From the NCBI GenBank assembly GCA_902826615.1, contig CADEFN010000001.1, positions 310,001-374,000 on the forward strand: a DNA stretch of 64,000 nt. Reading direction: 5' to 3'. This document shows, one piece after another, positions 35,645-45,160 of this stretch; the stretch's first letter is position 1, and each line of letters starts with the position of its first letter. The notes beneath the pieces are model-generated. The model had not been told where the DNA came from, made no database searches, and worked only from the letters and a program-made list of their open reading frames with translations. The position numbers were made by a program, and so were the translations under genes. The DNA is from an uncultured Gemmatimonadota bacterium. Its GTDB lineage: Bacteria > Gemmatimonadota > Gemmatimonadetes > Gemmatimonadales > Gemmatimonadaceae.

Positions 35645-35647
35645 TCC

Positions 35648-36001
35648 TTGAGGTATCCACGTGCGGCGAGAATCACTCGGCGCCAGGACATCGACAGGAT
35701 CCGCAAAGAGGGAAGGACTCTGAAGACGAGTTGTTTCGTCGTTCGCACGAGTTCTTCCTCTTTTTCGTTTATGCGAGTGGGCGTTGTGGTGCCCAAGTTC
35801 GGCCATACATCGGTGGAGAGGAATCTGCTGAAGCGAAGGCTGCGCGAGCTCGTTCGCGAGTTTGTGTTGCCGCTGCGAGGGAGCTGCGATGTGGTGATCT
35901 GGGCGATGCCATCTGCGTATCGTCAGAACTTCAGCCAGCTCTCGCTGACTCTTCAGTCCGTACTCCATCGTATGGGAGACTGTCACATGACGGTCACCTG
36001 A
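35648..36001 (+). CDS. rnpA: Ribonuclease P protein component
   Basis: 117 residues with a probable TTG start at 35648, three bases after the rpmH stop: the family N-terminus YPRAARITRRQDIDRIRKEGR begins straight after. The RNR motif region is SVERNLLKRRLRELVRE. It binds the rnpB RNA encoded at 31480-31866 and helps it bind pre-tRNA. It abuts yidD with no gap. Confidence 0.93.
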   Translation: MRYPRAARITRRQDIDRIRKEGRTLKTSCFVVRTSSSSFSFMRVGVVVPKFGHTSVERNLLKRRLRELVREFVLPLRGSCDVVIWAMPSAYRQNFSQLSLTLQSVLHRMGDCHMTVT

Positions 36002-36211
36002 ATGCGTGTTCTTCTGGTAAGCCTGGTACGGGGCTATCAGCTTTTCCTCGGCCCACTGCTACCAGCCTCCTGTCGATATTTCCCCTCGTGCTCGCAATAC
36101 GCCATCGAAGCACTCGAACGGCACGGAGCATGGCGAGGTGGAGTGCTCACCCTCAAGCGACTCGGACGTTGCCACCCATTTCGACCAGGTGGATTCGATC
36201 CGGTACCCTGA
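36002..36211 (+). CDS. yidD: YidD membrane protein insertion efficiency factor
   Basis: 69 residues, ATG directly after the rnpA stop. VSLVRGYQLFLGPLLPASCRYFPSCS, YAIEALERHG and the C-terminal RCHPFRPGGFDPVP are the DUF37/YidD marks, including conserved Cys. Amphipathic membrane-associated protein that assists YidC. Confidence 0.97.
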   Translation: MRVLLVSLVRGYQLFLGPLLPASCRYFPSCSQYAIEALERHGAWRGGVLTLKRLGRCHPFRPGGFDPVP

Positions 36212-36226
36212 CCTGCTAAGCCGAGT

Positions 36227-37876
36227 ATGGAACGAAGGACGATAGTCGGGCTGCTTCTGATCGTCGCGGTTTTCCTCATCACACCGCGGTTGTTTCCCAC
36301 AGCACGCAATGCGGCTGTTCCGCCGAAGGGCGCAAAAGTCACTGACTCGGCGACGGTGAGCCAACCCGCGGCAACGCCCGCGACGGCATTGCCGCCGGCG
36401 GCTGCGGTGACGATCGACACCGCTGCACCTGCCTCTGTACCAGCGGCGACAGCAACCCTGGTGGAGCTCAAGGACGCGCTCAGCACATCGGTGTTCAGCA
36501 CAGCCGGTGCACAACTCGAGCGTGTGGATCTGCACGGCTACAAGGCGCTGGACAAGACGGAGCGCAACGTCGCTCTGACGAGCGGCACGACACCGCTGTT
36601 GTCGTATCGGCTCCTGACCGGGGCAGATACCACGGTGCTGAGCAGGTACGTCCTTACGGCGTCTACGCAGGGAAAGGTGACGACGTTTGAGGGCCCTGCG
36701 GGTTCGAATCAGGTGCGTATCGCCTACACGATCGTGCCGGACTCCTTCGTGACCAGAGTGGCCGGCACGGTCAGCACGAGCAGCGGAAGTGCTGCATCGG
36801 GTTATGTGCTGGTGGATCTCCCGCAAACGTTCCGCTCATTTGAGGCGGACACGGCGGCCGACCAGACGGCCTTTGCGTATGCCGTAAAGCCCGGAGAGCG
36901 CAGCGCGGAAGGTGTACCCTTCGGGTCGCTCGATCCGGGAGAACGCAAGGTCATTGCCGGTCCGGTCAGCTGGGCGGTGGCGAAGAGCAAGTACTTCATG
37001 CTCGGCGTGTTGCCCGATTCCGGCAGTACGCAGTTTGCCGAAGCGCAGATGGTTGGGGGAGCGCGTACCTCACGGACGGCCACTCGGGCTCAGGGCACTC
37101 TTGTCGCGCGTCTTTCGCCACAGGGCACCTTTTCGTTCGATCTCTATACTGGCCCGCAGCAGTACAATCGCCTGAGAGCCCTGGGTCGTGATTTCGAGAA
37201 CTCGAATCCCTACGGGGGCTGGATGCAGGGCGTGGTGCAGCCGTTCGCCACCATCGTGATGAAAACATTGCTTTGGATGAAGAGCACCCTCGGCTGGGGA
37301 TACGGGTGGTTGCTGGTGCTCTTTGGCGTGATCATCCGGCTGGCCATGTGGCCCCTCAACCAGGGTGCCATGCGGACGACGATCAAGATGCAGCGCATTC
37401 AGCCGGAGCTGAACGCCATTCAGCAGAAGTACAAAGGGGACCCGCAGAAGCTGCAAACGGAAATGATGCGGGTGTATGGCGAGCACAACATGAGTCCGTT
37501 CAGCGCCTTCGCCGGGTGTTTGCCCCTGTTTCTCCCGATGCCGATTCTGTTTGCGCTGTTCTTCGTCTTCCAGAATACGATCGAATTCCGTGGTGTGCCC
37601 TTCCTCTGGCTCGCCGACATTTCGCTCAAGGATCCGTTCTACATCGTGCCCCTGCTGATGGGCGCCTCGATGTTTGTGCTGTCATGGATAGGTCTGCGCA
37701 ATTCGCCGCCGAACCCGCAGGCGAAAATGATGGCCTATGTGATGCCGGTGATGATGACGGTGCTCTTTGCCAACTGGGCGTCGGGGCTCAACCTCTACTA
37801 TGCGGTGCAGAACGTCGCAGCGCTTCCCCAGCAGTGGCTGATTTCGAACGAGAGGGCTAAAGCGGGGAAGAAGTAG
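36227..37876 (+). CDS. yidC: Membrane protein insertase YidC (Oxa1 family, Gram-negative type)
   Basis: 549 residues. N-terminal anchor (6-23), a Thr/Pro/Ala-rich spacer, a large periplasmic beta domain (about 65-340), and the five-helix Oxa1 core starting near [24 protein letters not shown] (conserved hydrophilic-groove Arg) with [27 protein letters not shown] text. The periplasmic domain shows a Gram-negative cell plan. It inserts inner-membrane proteins with or without SecYEG. Confidence 0.97.
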   Translation: MERRTIVGLLLIVAVFLITPRLFPTARNAAVPPKGAKVTDSATVSQPAATPATALPPAAAVTIDTAAPASVPAATATLVELKDALSTSVFSTAGAQLERVDLHGYKALDKTERNVALTSGTTPLLSYRLLTGADTTVLSRYVLTASTQGKVTTFEGPAGSNQVRIAYTIVPDSFVTRVAGTVSTSSGSAASGYVLVDLPQTFRSFEADTAADQTAFAYAVKPGERSAEGVPFGSLDPGERKVIAGPVSWAVAKSKYFMLGVLPDSGSTQFAEAQMVGGARTSRTATRAQGTLVARLSPQGTFSFDLYTGPQQYNRLRALGRDFENSNPYGGWMQGVVQPFATIVMKTLLWMKSTLGWGYGWLLVLFGVIIRLAMWPLNQGAMRTTIKMQRIQPELNAIQQKYKGDPQKLQTEMMRVYGEHNMSPFSAFAGCLPLFLPMPILFALFFVFQNTIEFRGVPFLWLADISLKDPFYIVPLLMGASMFVLSWIGLRNSPPNPQAKMMAYVMPVMMTVLFANWASGLNLYYAVQNVAALPQQWLISNERAKAGKK

Positions 37877-37913
37877 GGCGGTGACGGGGGGCGATCCAGC
37901 GCGGCCGGGGGTC

Positions 37914-39263
37914 ATGCAGATACGTTCGGACACCATTGCGGCCATCAGTACCGCGCCCGGAAGGGGAGCTCTGGCGGTGGTGCGTGTGAGTGGCAACGAC
38001 GCCCACCACATTGTGCAGCCCCTCTGCGCGCGCTGGCCTTCGGAGCCGCGCACCTGTCTGCGCACCACGCTCCGAGATGCCAGCGACCTTCGCGAGGTCG
38101 ATACGGTGCTGGTTACCCGCTTCGATGCGCCGGCCTCATACACGGGCGAGGCAATGGCGGAGATCTCGTGTCATGGTGGCACGGTGGTGTCTCACGAGGT
38201 GCTGGCACTGCTGATCTCGCGCGGTGTCCGGCAAGCGGAGCCAGGGGAATTCACCCAGCGAGCGGTACTCAACGGGAAACTCGACCTGTTGCAAGCCGAG
38301 GCCATCGGCGATCTGATCGACGCCGCCACCAGTGCACAACGTCGGGTGGCCACGGCACATCTGCATGGCGGGCTGACGCGAAGAATTGCCGCACTGCGGG
38401 AGATCTTTCTCGACCTCGAGGCGCTCCTTGCCTACGACGTGGACTTTCCCGAGGAAGACGATGGACCCATTGCCAGGGAGCGGATTGACGCCGCGGCGGT
38501 GACCGCGCTCGAAGCGATTGGCACCCTGCAGGCAACGGCACCACTCGCGGAGGTCATTCGCAGCGGGGCCGTGGTGGTGATTGCCGGAGCCCCTAACGCG
38601 GGGAAGTCGTCACTGTTCAACGCGCTGCTGGGGAGTGAGCGGGCCATCGTCACGGAGATTCCCGGTACCACGCGTGATGCACTCGAAGCCGTTGTGGAAC
38701 GCGTGCCTTGGCCGATTCGGCTCGTCGACACCGCTGGCCTGCGAGATACCGCTGATCGGCTGGAGCGGCTCGGGATCGAGATGAGCGAGCGGCACCTCAA
38801 GTCGGCACATCTGGTACTGGCCTGCGCGACCACCGCCCAGGAGATGATGCAAACGCGTGAGGGAGTGAGCGCGCTCACGGCCTCACCCATCCTCTCGGTC
38901 TACACCAAGCACGATCTTCAGCCCGATCTCACGGTGCCCGCGGACTCAGTGGCGGTGTCGGCGGAAGATGGAAGTGGACTGACGGCCTTACTCACCGCGA
39001 TTGAAGGCATTCTCGGGGAGACCCTGGGCTCACTTCCAGTTGATGGCGCGGTGCTGACGCGAGAGCGACATCGCATTGCGCTCGACAGAGCGGCGAGCGA
39101 GCTCCGGGCTTTTCAGTCTGCGTGGAAAGAGCAGAGGTTGCCTGCCACCATTGCCGCCGTTCACATCCGGAGCGCCGTGGCGGCACTCGACGAACTCATC
39201 GGGTCAATAGACGTGGAGCACGTCCTGGCCCGAGTGTTTCAGTCGTTTTGTGTGGGGAAGTAA
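37914..39263 (+). CDS. mnmE: tRNA modification GTPase MnmE (TrmE)
   Basis: 449 residues from ATG 37914 ([22 protein letters not shown]); a GTG at 37881 would add eleven residues absent from homologues. The THF-binding N-terminal domain has [21 protein letters not shown] domain: [22 protein letters not shown]-terminal FCVGK supplies the conserved Cys. Partner of MnmG (6132-8072) in making cmnm5U34 in tRNA. Stop abuts the convergent DUF2268 gene with no gap. Confidence 0.97.
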   Translation: MQIRSDTIAAISTAPGRGALAVVRVSGNDAHHIVQPLCARWPSEPRTCLRTTLRDASDLREVDTVLVTRFDAPASYTGEAMAEISCHGGTVVSHEVLALLISRGVRQAEPGEFTQRAVLNGKLDLLQAEAIGDLIDAATSAQRRVATAHLHGGLTRRIAALREIFLDLEALLAYDVDFPEEDDGPIARERIDAAAVTALEAIGTLQATAPLAEVIRSGAVVVIAGAPNAGKSSLFNALLGSERAIVTEIPGTTRDALEAVVERVPWPIRLVDTAGLRDTADRLERLGIEMSERHLKSAHLVLACATTAQEMMQTREGVSALTASPILSVYTKHDLQPDLTVPADSVAVSAEDGSGLTALLTAIEGILGETLGSLPVDGAVLTRERHRIALDRAASELRAFQSAWKEQRLPATIAAVHIRSAVAALDELIGSIDVEHVLARVFQSFCVGK

Positions 39264-40202
39264 TCAGGCCGTGGCAGCCGCAGAGGCGCCGCGACCGACG
39301 ATCTCTTCGGCTGAGGCGCGAACTGCCCAAGCCAACCCATGGCGCTCCACAGCGGCTTCGACCATGCGCGCTCCCATGTAGTAGCCTGAGCGCTCTGGCA
39401 CGACGAGGCGATCGATCGTTCTGGTGTCTTCGCTGGTTCCGCCGAGGAGGTACCGCAGCCTGAGTCCCAGGGCACGCTGATCGAGCGCTGGCTGAATGGC
39501 GCGTGAGAGATTGGGTTCGAGTTCACGCACCCGGGCGTACTGCCGACGGCCATATCCGTAGTACTCCCACGCCGCGTGACCGGGTGAGAGCTGCCGCGAG
39601 GCAGTCACAGCAAGTCCTTCGTTGACGAGCAGCTCGCGGAGGGAGGCGCTTCGGCCGGTCTCCCAGTAGGAGTAGTATCCGTCGGCGGCGTCGATGAGTG
39701 CGCGCATTTCGCTGCGACTGGACGGCGACGTGTACCGCATGACGTGTACGATTTCGTGCGCGAGCCAGAGCGGAATGAGTTCGGGATCGAGACCCAGCCC
39801 CTGAGTTTCCGGGTTTGAGACACCGGTGAAGTGCTCGAGACAGACAAAGGCGGTGCCTCGGCCGGCAACCACGAGCTCACCAGCGTTCGCGCCGCCCACT
39901 CCCACCATGAGCACGACGTCGAAGTCCACATCGGCCCCTAACAAATCGGCGCAGCGCTGTTCCGTCTGTCGTGCGAGGGCCACCACGTCGGTACGTTCGA
40001 GCATCGCGCGCAGGTCCGACCGATCGGCGTAGGTCGTCATGCGGATCACGTCAACGAAGTGCTCGCTTTCGGGATCGAAGACGTAGTTGTTCCAGTACGC
40101 TGCCAGCCGTGCGCGATTTGCCTCGTAGTACTGCTGATATGCCGCCACGCGATCCGCGCTGTTCAGGACTGCAAAAAAGTCCGGAATCAGATTGATGAGC
40201 AT
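39264..40202 (-). CDS. DUF2268-type predicted zinc protease
   Basis: 312 residues, no clear signal peptide or membrane helix. Contains HEIVH (AHEIVHVMRY, an HExxH zinc site), followed by an acidic residue-bearing helix (LLVNEGLAVTAS: the Glu could be the third ligand), and the C-terminal ERSGYYMGARMVEAAVER, which resembles DUF2268 predicted Zn-dependent proteases. Substrate unknown. A Leu codon here is TTA in TGTTAGGGG. A sigma70-like promoter lies 48 bp upstream. Confidence 0.72.
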   Translation of the reverse strand: MLINLIPDFFAVLNSADRVAAYQQYYEANRARLAAYWNNYVFDPESEHFVDVIRMTTYADRSDLRAMLERTDVVALARQTEQRCADLLGADVDFDVVLMVGVGGANAGELVVAGRGTAFVCLEHFTGVSNPETQGLGLDPELIPLWLAHEIVHVMRYTSPSSRSEMRALIDAADGYYSYWETGRSASLRELLVNEGLAVTASRQLSPGHAAWEYYGYGRRQYARVRELEPNLSRAIQPALDQRALGLRLRYLLGGTSEDTRTIDRLVVPERSGYYMGARMVEAAVERHGLAWAVRASAEEIVGRGASAAATA

Positions 40203-40515
40203 TTCGTGGGGCGCAGGGTGGCGGCGCAGGCGGACAACGGTCGGGCCGGAATGTAGTTCGCCACGTGATTGCGAACAAGACAGAACTTCGCAGGTAATTT
40301 CTGCCGGTGAAGAGCGAACAAGTCGGAGTGCGCCGCGCCCTCAGCCTGGTGCTGCGGACTTCGCCGAGTGAATGTCGGCTGATCGAGGCGGGTTCGGCCG
40401 ATCGCAGGTTTCGGTGATGGCCACGCATCCAGCAACCGCCCCAATCAGCCGAGTGGTCCGCGACGACCCCATGGCCGTGGGCCGCAGACGGCCTAACGAT
40501 GTTCCCTCGCGCCGC
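40203..40515. other. Intergenic region between upp and the DUF2268 gene
   Basis: 313 bases without a convincing gene. It holds the candidate promoter for the DUF2268 gene (40250-40278), one CGTTAGGC on the minus strand (40491-40498) and a weak 6-bp inverted repeat around it (ggccgt...acggcc) that has no T-run and so is a poor terminator for upp. Nothing else seen. Confidence 0.45.
40250..40278 (-). promoter_or_regulatory. Candidate promoter of the DUF2268 gene
   Basis: On the minus strand TTGTTC (40273-40278), 17 bases, TACATT (40250-40255), about 48 bases before the start codon. Both boxes are imperfect. Confidence 0.4.
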
Positions 40516-41166
40516 TCAGCGGGTGCCGAACAACCGGTCCCCAGCATCACCGAGCCCGGGGAGGATGTAGCCGTTGGCGTTGAGCTCCCGGTCTAGTGCT
40601 GCACAGAAGATGTGCACATCGGGATGTGCCGCCTGAAGCCGCGCGACTCCTTCGGGTGCCGCCACCAGGCACAGCAAGCGGACCCGTGATGCCCCGACAC
40701 GTTTGAGGGACGCAATCGCTGACGCCGCGCTCCCACCGGTGGCGAGCATGGGATCCAGAATCAGGAAGTCCCGCTCGGGCGCGTCGGCTGGCACCTTGAA
40801 GTAGTAGTCGACAGGCTCGAGTGTATCGTGGTCGCGATACAAACCGATATGTCCCACGCGCGCTGAGGGCACCAGGCGCAGCACACCGTCGACCATGCCA
40901 AGCCCGGCGCGAAGGATGGGCACCAGGGTGAGCTTCTTGCCGCTGACCTGCCATCCGTCTGTCCGCTCGAGCGGTGTCTCGACCGGAGCGGGTTCGAGCG
41001 AGAGATCGGCCGTGGCCTCGTAGGCCATGAGCATCGCGATCTCGTCGACGAGTTCCTTGAAGACCTTTGTTGGCGTGGCGCGATTGCGCAGCAGCGTGAG
41101 TTTGTGCGCAACGAGGGGATGCGCGACGACCGTGAGGTTGGGAAAAGCGCGCGCGGTGGTGGGCAT
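40516..41166 (-). CDS. upp: Uracil phosphoribosyltransferase
   Basis: 216 residues from ATG 41166; an earlier in-frame start at 41214 would extend into the divergent gene. Marks: [26 protein letters not shown], and the PRPP loop [13 protein letters not shown], with the C-terminal [16 protein letters not shown] uracil-binding region. It salvages uracil to UMP. Together with pyrE it gives the region two pyrimidine PRTases. Confidence 0.97.
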   Translation of the reverse strand: MPTTARAFPNLTVVAHPLVAHKLTLLRNRATPTKVFKELVDEIAMLMAYEATADLSLEPAPVETPLERTDGWQVSGKKLTLVPILRAGLGMVDGVLRLVPSARVGHIGLYRDHDTLEPVDYYFKVPADAPERDFLILDPMLATGGSAASAIASLKRVGASRVRLLCLVAAPEGVARLQAAHPDVHIFCAALDRELNANGYILPGLGDAGDRLFGTR

Positions 41167-41216
41167 GTCGGCCAAAGTACTATCTTCGCAGCCATCAGCA
41201 ACCGGAATCCGCATTC

Positions 41217-42608
41217 ATGGAAATCACGTTCGCCGGAGCAGCGCGGGAAGTGACCGGCTCATGCCACCTCGTGCACACAGGTGGCCGCACCATCGCCCTC
41301 GACTTTGGTCTCTTTCAGGGGCGGCGCTCGGAGTCGAACGCGAAGAACCGAAAACTCCCACTCGACGTGGACCGCATTGACGCGGTGGTGCTTTCCCATG
41401 CCCACATCGATCATGCGGGGCGGCTACCGCTCCTGGCCAAAGAGGGCTACCGCAATAAAATCTGGTGCACGCCGGCAACGCGCGACTTGAGTGCTTTCAT
41501 GCTGGCGGATGCCGCTCACATTCAGGAGAAGGACGCCGAATTTCTGGCTCGGCGCGGAAAGGAACATGCCGAGCCGTTGTACAGCATCCGGGATGCTACT
41601 CGCACGATCGAGCTGATGATCGGGCTCCCGCTGCACACTCCGATGGAGATCCTGCCGGGGATTCGGCTGACCTTCCACGAGGCCGGGCACATTCTGGGGA
41701 GCGCCGCCGTCACGCTGGAATGTGAGGAAGGTGGGCGCACCATCCGGGTGATTTTCTCGGGGGACATTGGCCGGGACGGACTCCCTATCATCAGGGATCC
41801 GGAGCCACCCCCGGGCGGAGCCGATGTGGTGATTGTGGAGAGCACCTACGGCAATCGCGATCATCCGAGTGTGGAAGATGCCAAGGCGAACCTCGCCACG
41901 GTGGTTACCGACACGGCCGCCAGGGGAGGGAAGGTGCTCATCCCGGCATTCGCGGTCGGTCGCACGCAGGAGATTCTGTACGAACTGCACGAACTGGCGC
42001 GTGCCGGACGGATTCCCGAGATCCCGATCTTCATTGATTCTCCGCTCGCGATCAACGCGACGACGGTCTTCGAGGCGCATCCCGACCTGTTCGACAAAAG
42101 CGAGGCGCTGATTCGGCAGACCGATCGGCTCTTCCGCTTCGATCTGGTGCGCTACACACGTGAAGCCGCGGAGTCGAAGGCGCTCAACACGATGCGTGGG
42201 CCCATGGTGGTGATTGCCGCGTCGGGGATGGTGGAGTCGGGTCGCATTCTGCATCACCTCGCACACGGGGCGTCGGACCCGCGCAACACGGTGCTGATCG
42301 TCGGCTTTCAGGCGGAGCACACGTTAGGCCGGCGCCTGGTGGAGCGTCAGCCGGTCATCAAGGTGCATGGGGAGGAGATTCCGCTGAAGGCCAACGTAGC
42401 GATCATCAATGGTTACAGCGCACACGCCGATCGCACGGGTCTGCGTAGCTGGATGCACCGCGTGCGCGACGGGGGGTCGCGCCCACCGCGGCACGTGTTC
42501 CTCGTACATGGCGAAGCCACGGCCCAGGATGCCTTTGGAGCGACACTGGCCGGCGACGGCTTCCCGGTGGCGATCCCCGAAGCTGGCGAGACGAAGGTGA
42601 TCAGCTAG
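41217..42608 (+). CDS. Metallo-beta-lactamase / beta-CASP RNase-like protein (CPSF73/KMT-type)
   Basis: 463 residues. The MBL core has HAHIDHAG (61-68), FHEAGHILGSA and FSGDIGRDGLP. The beta-CASP insert has ESTYGNRDHP and FAVGRTQEILYEL. The C-terminal RNA-specificity part has HTLGRRL, INGYSAHADRTGL and VFLVHGE. This arrangement matches bacterial CPSF-like exonucleases (as TTHA0252) that degrade RNA. Leu in HTLG is a TTA in ACGTTAGGC. Divergent from upp, 50 bp apart. Confidence 0.93.
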   Translation: MEITFAGAAREVTGSCHLVHTGGRTIALDFGLFQGRRSESNAKNRKLPLDVDRIDAVVLSHAHIDHAGRLPLLAKEGYRNKIWCTPATRDLSAFMLADAAHIQEKDAEFLARRGKEHAEPLYSIRDATRTIELMIGLPLHTPMEILPGIRLTFHEAGHILGSAAVTLECEEGGRTIRVIFSGDIGRDGLPIIRDPEPPPGGADVVIVESTYGNRDHPSVEDAKANLATVVTDTAARGGKVLIPAFAVGRTQEILYELHELARAGRIPEIPIFIDSPLAINATTVFEAHPDLFDKSEALIRQTDRLFRFDLVRYTREAAESKALNTMRGPMVVIAASGMVESGRILHHLAHGASDPRNTVLIVGFQAEHTLGRRLVERQPVIKVHGEEIPLKANVAIINGYSAHADRTGLRSWMHRVRDGGSRPPRHVFLVHGEATAQDAFGATLAGDGFPVAIPEAGETKVIS

Positions 42609-42635
42609 GCCGCTGCATCCGCGCCGCGGTGGCGA

Positions 42636-42641
42636 TATAGT
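42636..42641 (+). promoter_or_regulatory. -10 element giving a probable leaderless mRNA
   Basis: TATAGT ends seven bases before the GTG start of the next gene, so transcription would start at or next to the start codon. No Shine-Dalgarno is needed or seen. No good -35. Confidence 0.45.
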
Positions 42642-42648
42642 ACGCAGG

Positions 42649-43254
42649 GTGAAGAGCCTTTCGCGCCTACTGTTGCGGTTCCTTGGCGTCGTGGTGCTGG
42701 GGTGGGCAATCTGCGTGGTTGGGGTGATCCTGTGGGGGCAACGAGAGGCCACGCATGAGGCCGATGCCATCGTTGTTCTTGGAGCCGCCCAATACGCCGG
42801 GCGTCCATCGCCGGTGCTGCGGTCGCGGCTCGATCACGCCTATGACCTGTGGAAAGCGGACATGGCGCCTCGCCTGATCCTCACCGGGGGACAGGGGAAA
42901 GGAGACACGATCAGCGAAGCCGAGGTGGGTCAGCGGTATCTCGCCCGTCAGGGGGTTCCGACACGTGTCATGATGCTGGAAACCCGGGGGCGCAGCACCG
43001 AAGAGTCGCTGGCGGCCGTGGCGGTGCTGGTGAAGGAGGCCAAACTGCGCGAAGTGATTCTGGTGAGTGATCCCTTTCATATGCTCCGGCTGCAATTGCT
43101 CTCGTGGCGGCTCGGTGTGCGCGCGGCCTGTTCTCCCACGCGCACGAGCCCCATCGCGGACAACCCGATGGAAACTGCGTCGCATGTGCTCGGGGAGTCG
43201 GTGAAGGTACCGGCAACATTGCTGTTGTCCGCATGGCGCACGATCCGCTCATGA
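42649..43254 (+). CDS. ElyC/SanA/YdcF family protein (DUF218)
   Basis: 201 residues from GTG 42649. One N-terminal membrane helix (about 7-29), then the DUF218 domain with ADAIVVLGAAQ, RSRLDHAYDLW, LILTGGQGKGDTISEAEVG, and SDPFHMLRLQL. Relatives act at the envelope (ElyC in peptidoglycan/lipid-carrier homeostasis, SanA in envelope permeability). Faces the periplasm by analogy. Overlaps the next gene by ATGA. Confidence 0.88.
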   Translation: MKSLSRLLLRFLGVVVLGWAICVVGVILWGQREATHEADAIVVLGAAQYAGRPSPVLRSRLDHAYDLWKADMAPRLILTGGQGKGDTISEAEVGQRYLARQGVPTRVMMLETRGRSTEESLAAVAVLVKEAKLREVILVSDPFHMLRLQLLSWRLGVRAACSPTRTSPIADNPMETASHVLGESVKVPATLLLSAWRTIRS

Positions 43255-43862
43255 GGACCGTGATCTCGCTGCTGCTCGCGCTTGGCCTCGCTGGACCGCT
43301 GGCCGCGCAGGCTGGAAGCCCGGTGCTGCTGTTCCAGCCAGGGATGATGACCGCGGATTTTGTCTCGGTGGACGATGGCGAACCGGCCACCACGGGATTC
43401 AACCTGCGCTTTGCCACGGTAGTGCCAACGTCGCAGCGCTGGCTGACGCTGATTGTGGGCGCCAATGTCACCCCGTACGGCACCAGTGGTGCGTCGCGCC
43501 GCAACACCAACACGCCACAGCTCTTTGTCGGCAATGTCTTCCCGGTGCTCACGTCGGGTCATACGGCGGGATGGCTGAGTGTGGACGTGCCCCTGCTGCT
43601 GACGTACTCGTTTGGCGGAGGAGGCGAGCGCAATCTCCGCGTGTATGGACGTGATGTGGTGGTGGAGTCGGCGGTGACGCTGCACCTCGGGCAGAAAATC
43701 CTGCGCGCCTTTGGCGGCCCCCTGTCGCGTGTACGCGCGTATGCCCTCCTGGACCAGACGCTGACGCCCAACCGCAACCTGGCGCAGCGCATTGATCGCT
43801 TCAATCCCGTGGCGTTCTACGGAATAACCGTTCCGTTCGGCACCAGTCGCAACTCGCCCTGA
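43251..43862 (+). CDS. Hypothetical exported protein
   Basis: 203 residues from ATG 43251, overlapping the DUF218 stop. Signal peptide (MRTVISLLLALGLAGPLAAQ, cleavage after AAQA or nearby). The mature part is rich in alternating hydrophobic/polar strands (TAGWLSVDVPLLLTYSF, VVVESAVTLHLGQ, AYALLDQTL), suggesting a small outer-membrane beta-barrel. No family recognised. Possibly co-transcribed with the DUF218 gene and the following M16 peptidases. Confidence 0.65.
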   Translation: MRTVISLLLALGLAGPLAAQAGSPVLLFQPGMMTADFVSVDDGEPATTGFNLRFATVVPTSQRWLTLIVGANVTPYGTSGASRRNTNTPQLFVGNVFPVLTSGHTAGWLSVDVPLLLTYSFGGGGERNLRVYGRDVVVESAVTLHLGQKILRAFGGPLSRVRAYALLDQTLTPNRNLAQRIDRFNPVAFYGITVPFGTSRNSP

Positions 43863-43879
43863 CCTCTTTCCTTGCTGTC

Positions 43880-45160
43880 GTGCACCTCCCGCTGACACAT
43901 CACACGCTGCCTAACGGGCTTCGGGTTACCATCTCCGAGGATCACACCGCACCCGTCGTGGCGGTGAATCTCTGGTATCACGTGGGCAGCGCCAACGAAC
44001 GCCAAGGGCGCACCGGGTTTGCGCATCTCTTCGAGCACATGCTCTTCCAGGGATCGGAACATGTCGGGGCCAATGAACACTTCGAGCTCGTGCAGCGCGC
44101 GGGTGGCACGCTGAACGGTTCCACGTGGCTGGATCGAACGAACTACTACGAAACAGTGCCATCACATCAGCTGGCCCTGGCCCTCTGGCTGGAGGCCGAC
44201 CGAATGGGGCGCTTGCTGCCGGCGATGACGCAGGAAAAACTCGACAACCAGCGCGATGTCGTGAAAAACGAACGTCGATGGTCGGTGGACAACCAGCCCT
44301 ACGGCACGTGGTGGGAGCGGTTACCAGCGCTCTCGTTTCCTTCCGAACATCCATACCATCACAGCCTGATCGGATCGTTCGAGGACCTGGATGCGGCGTC
44401 GCTCGACGACGTGAGCGAGTTCTTTGCGACATGGTACACACCAGACAATGCCGTGCTCTCCATTGTGGGAGATGTGGAGACGGCCGAGGCGCTCCGCCTG
44501 GTGACCGAATATTTCGGTGCGATCCCGCGAGGGAAAAATCGTCCCGCTCTGCCCCCCATGTCGGTACCCGCGCGATTTGGCGAGTGGCGGCGGGAAGTGG
44601 TCCACGATGAGGTGATGGTGCCACGCCTCTTTCTGGCGAGTCGCTGCCCGGTGTTTGGTACGGCTGCGGCTGCCGTCGGCACGATCACGGCGGCGGTGCT
44701 GGGATCGGGCAAGGGAAGCCGACTGCAGGAGCGACTGGTGCGCGGGCAGCAGGTGGCGAGTAGCGCAGTGGCGTTCACCTTCGACCTCAGTCGGGGGAGC
44801 GACCTCTTCGTACTCGACGTCACGGCCCATGCTGAGGTGAGCGCCGAGGCACTCGAAGGGGCCGTTGTGGCAGAGCTGGATCGGCTGAGAACCGACGGCG
44901 TGACGGAGGCTGAAGTGCAGCGCGCGGTCACACTCACGGCGACAGAGTACGTCACGAGCATGCAGTCCGTGCAGTCGCGCGCCGATCGGCTCTCACAGTT
45001 CGCAACGCACGTGGGAGACGCGGCCGCAATCAATACCCAGGTAGACCGGTGGCGTGCGGTGCGTGCGGAAGACGTGACGGCCTTTGCCCGCGAGTGGTTG
45101 GGGCCCGACAACCGCGCGTCGTTGCTGTATGTCCCGCGTGAAGTAGCGGAGGTTGCATGA
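43880..45160 (+). CDS. M16-family zinc peptidase, catalytic subunit
   Basis: 426 residues from GTG 43880. Inverted zinc motif HLFEH (49-53) with the downstream acidic ligand region (VVKNERRW). The second half is the non-catalytic M16 repeat. No signal peptide, so the protein seems cytosolic, unless the next subunit carries export information. Overlaps the companion gene by ATGA (45157), the usual paired arrangement of bacterial MPP-like proteases. Motif GCCTAAC occurs at 43909-43915. Confidence 0.92.
   Translation: MHLPLTHHTLPNGLRVTISEDHTAPVVAVNLWYHVGSANERQGRTGFAHLFEHMLFQGSEHVGANEHFELVQRAGGTLNGSTWLDRTNYYETVPSHQLALALWLEADRMGRLLPAMTQEKLDNQRDVVKNERRWSVDNQPYGTWWERLPALSFPSEHPYHHSLIGSFEDLDAASLDDVSEFFATWYTPDNAVLSIVGDVETAEALRLVTEYFGAIPRGKNRPALPPMSVPARFGEWRREVVHDEVMVPRLFLASRCPVFGTAAAAVGTITAAVLGSGKGSRLQERLVRGQQVASSAVAFTFDLSRGSDLFVLDVTAHAEVSAEALEGAVVAELDRLRTDGVTEAEVQRAVTLTATEYVTSMQSVQSRADRLSQFATHVGDAAAINTQVDRWRAVRAEDVTAFAREWLGPDNRASLLYVPREVAEVA

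Noticed and set aside
36700-36718. tRNA T-loop-like string GGGTTCGAATCAG
   Set aside because: Inside the yidC frame, codes for a normal stretch, and no acceptor or anticodon stems surround it.
40475-40497. Inverted repeat ggccgt...acggcc as upp terminator
   Set aside because: Short 6-bp stem without a T-run.
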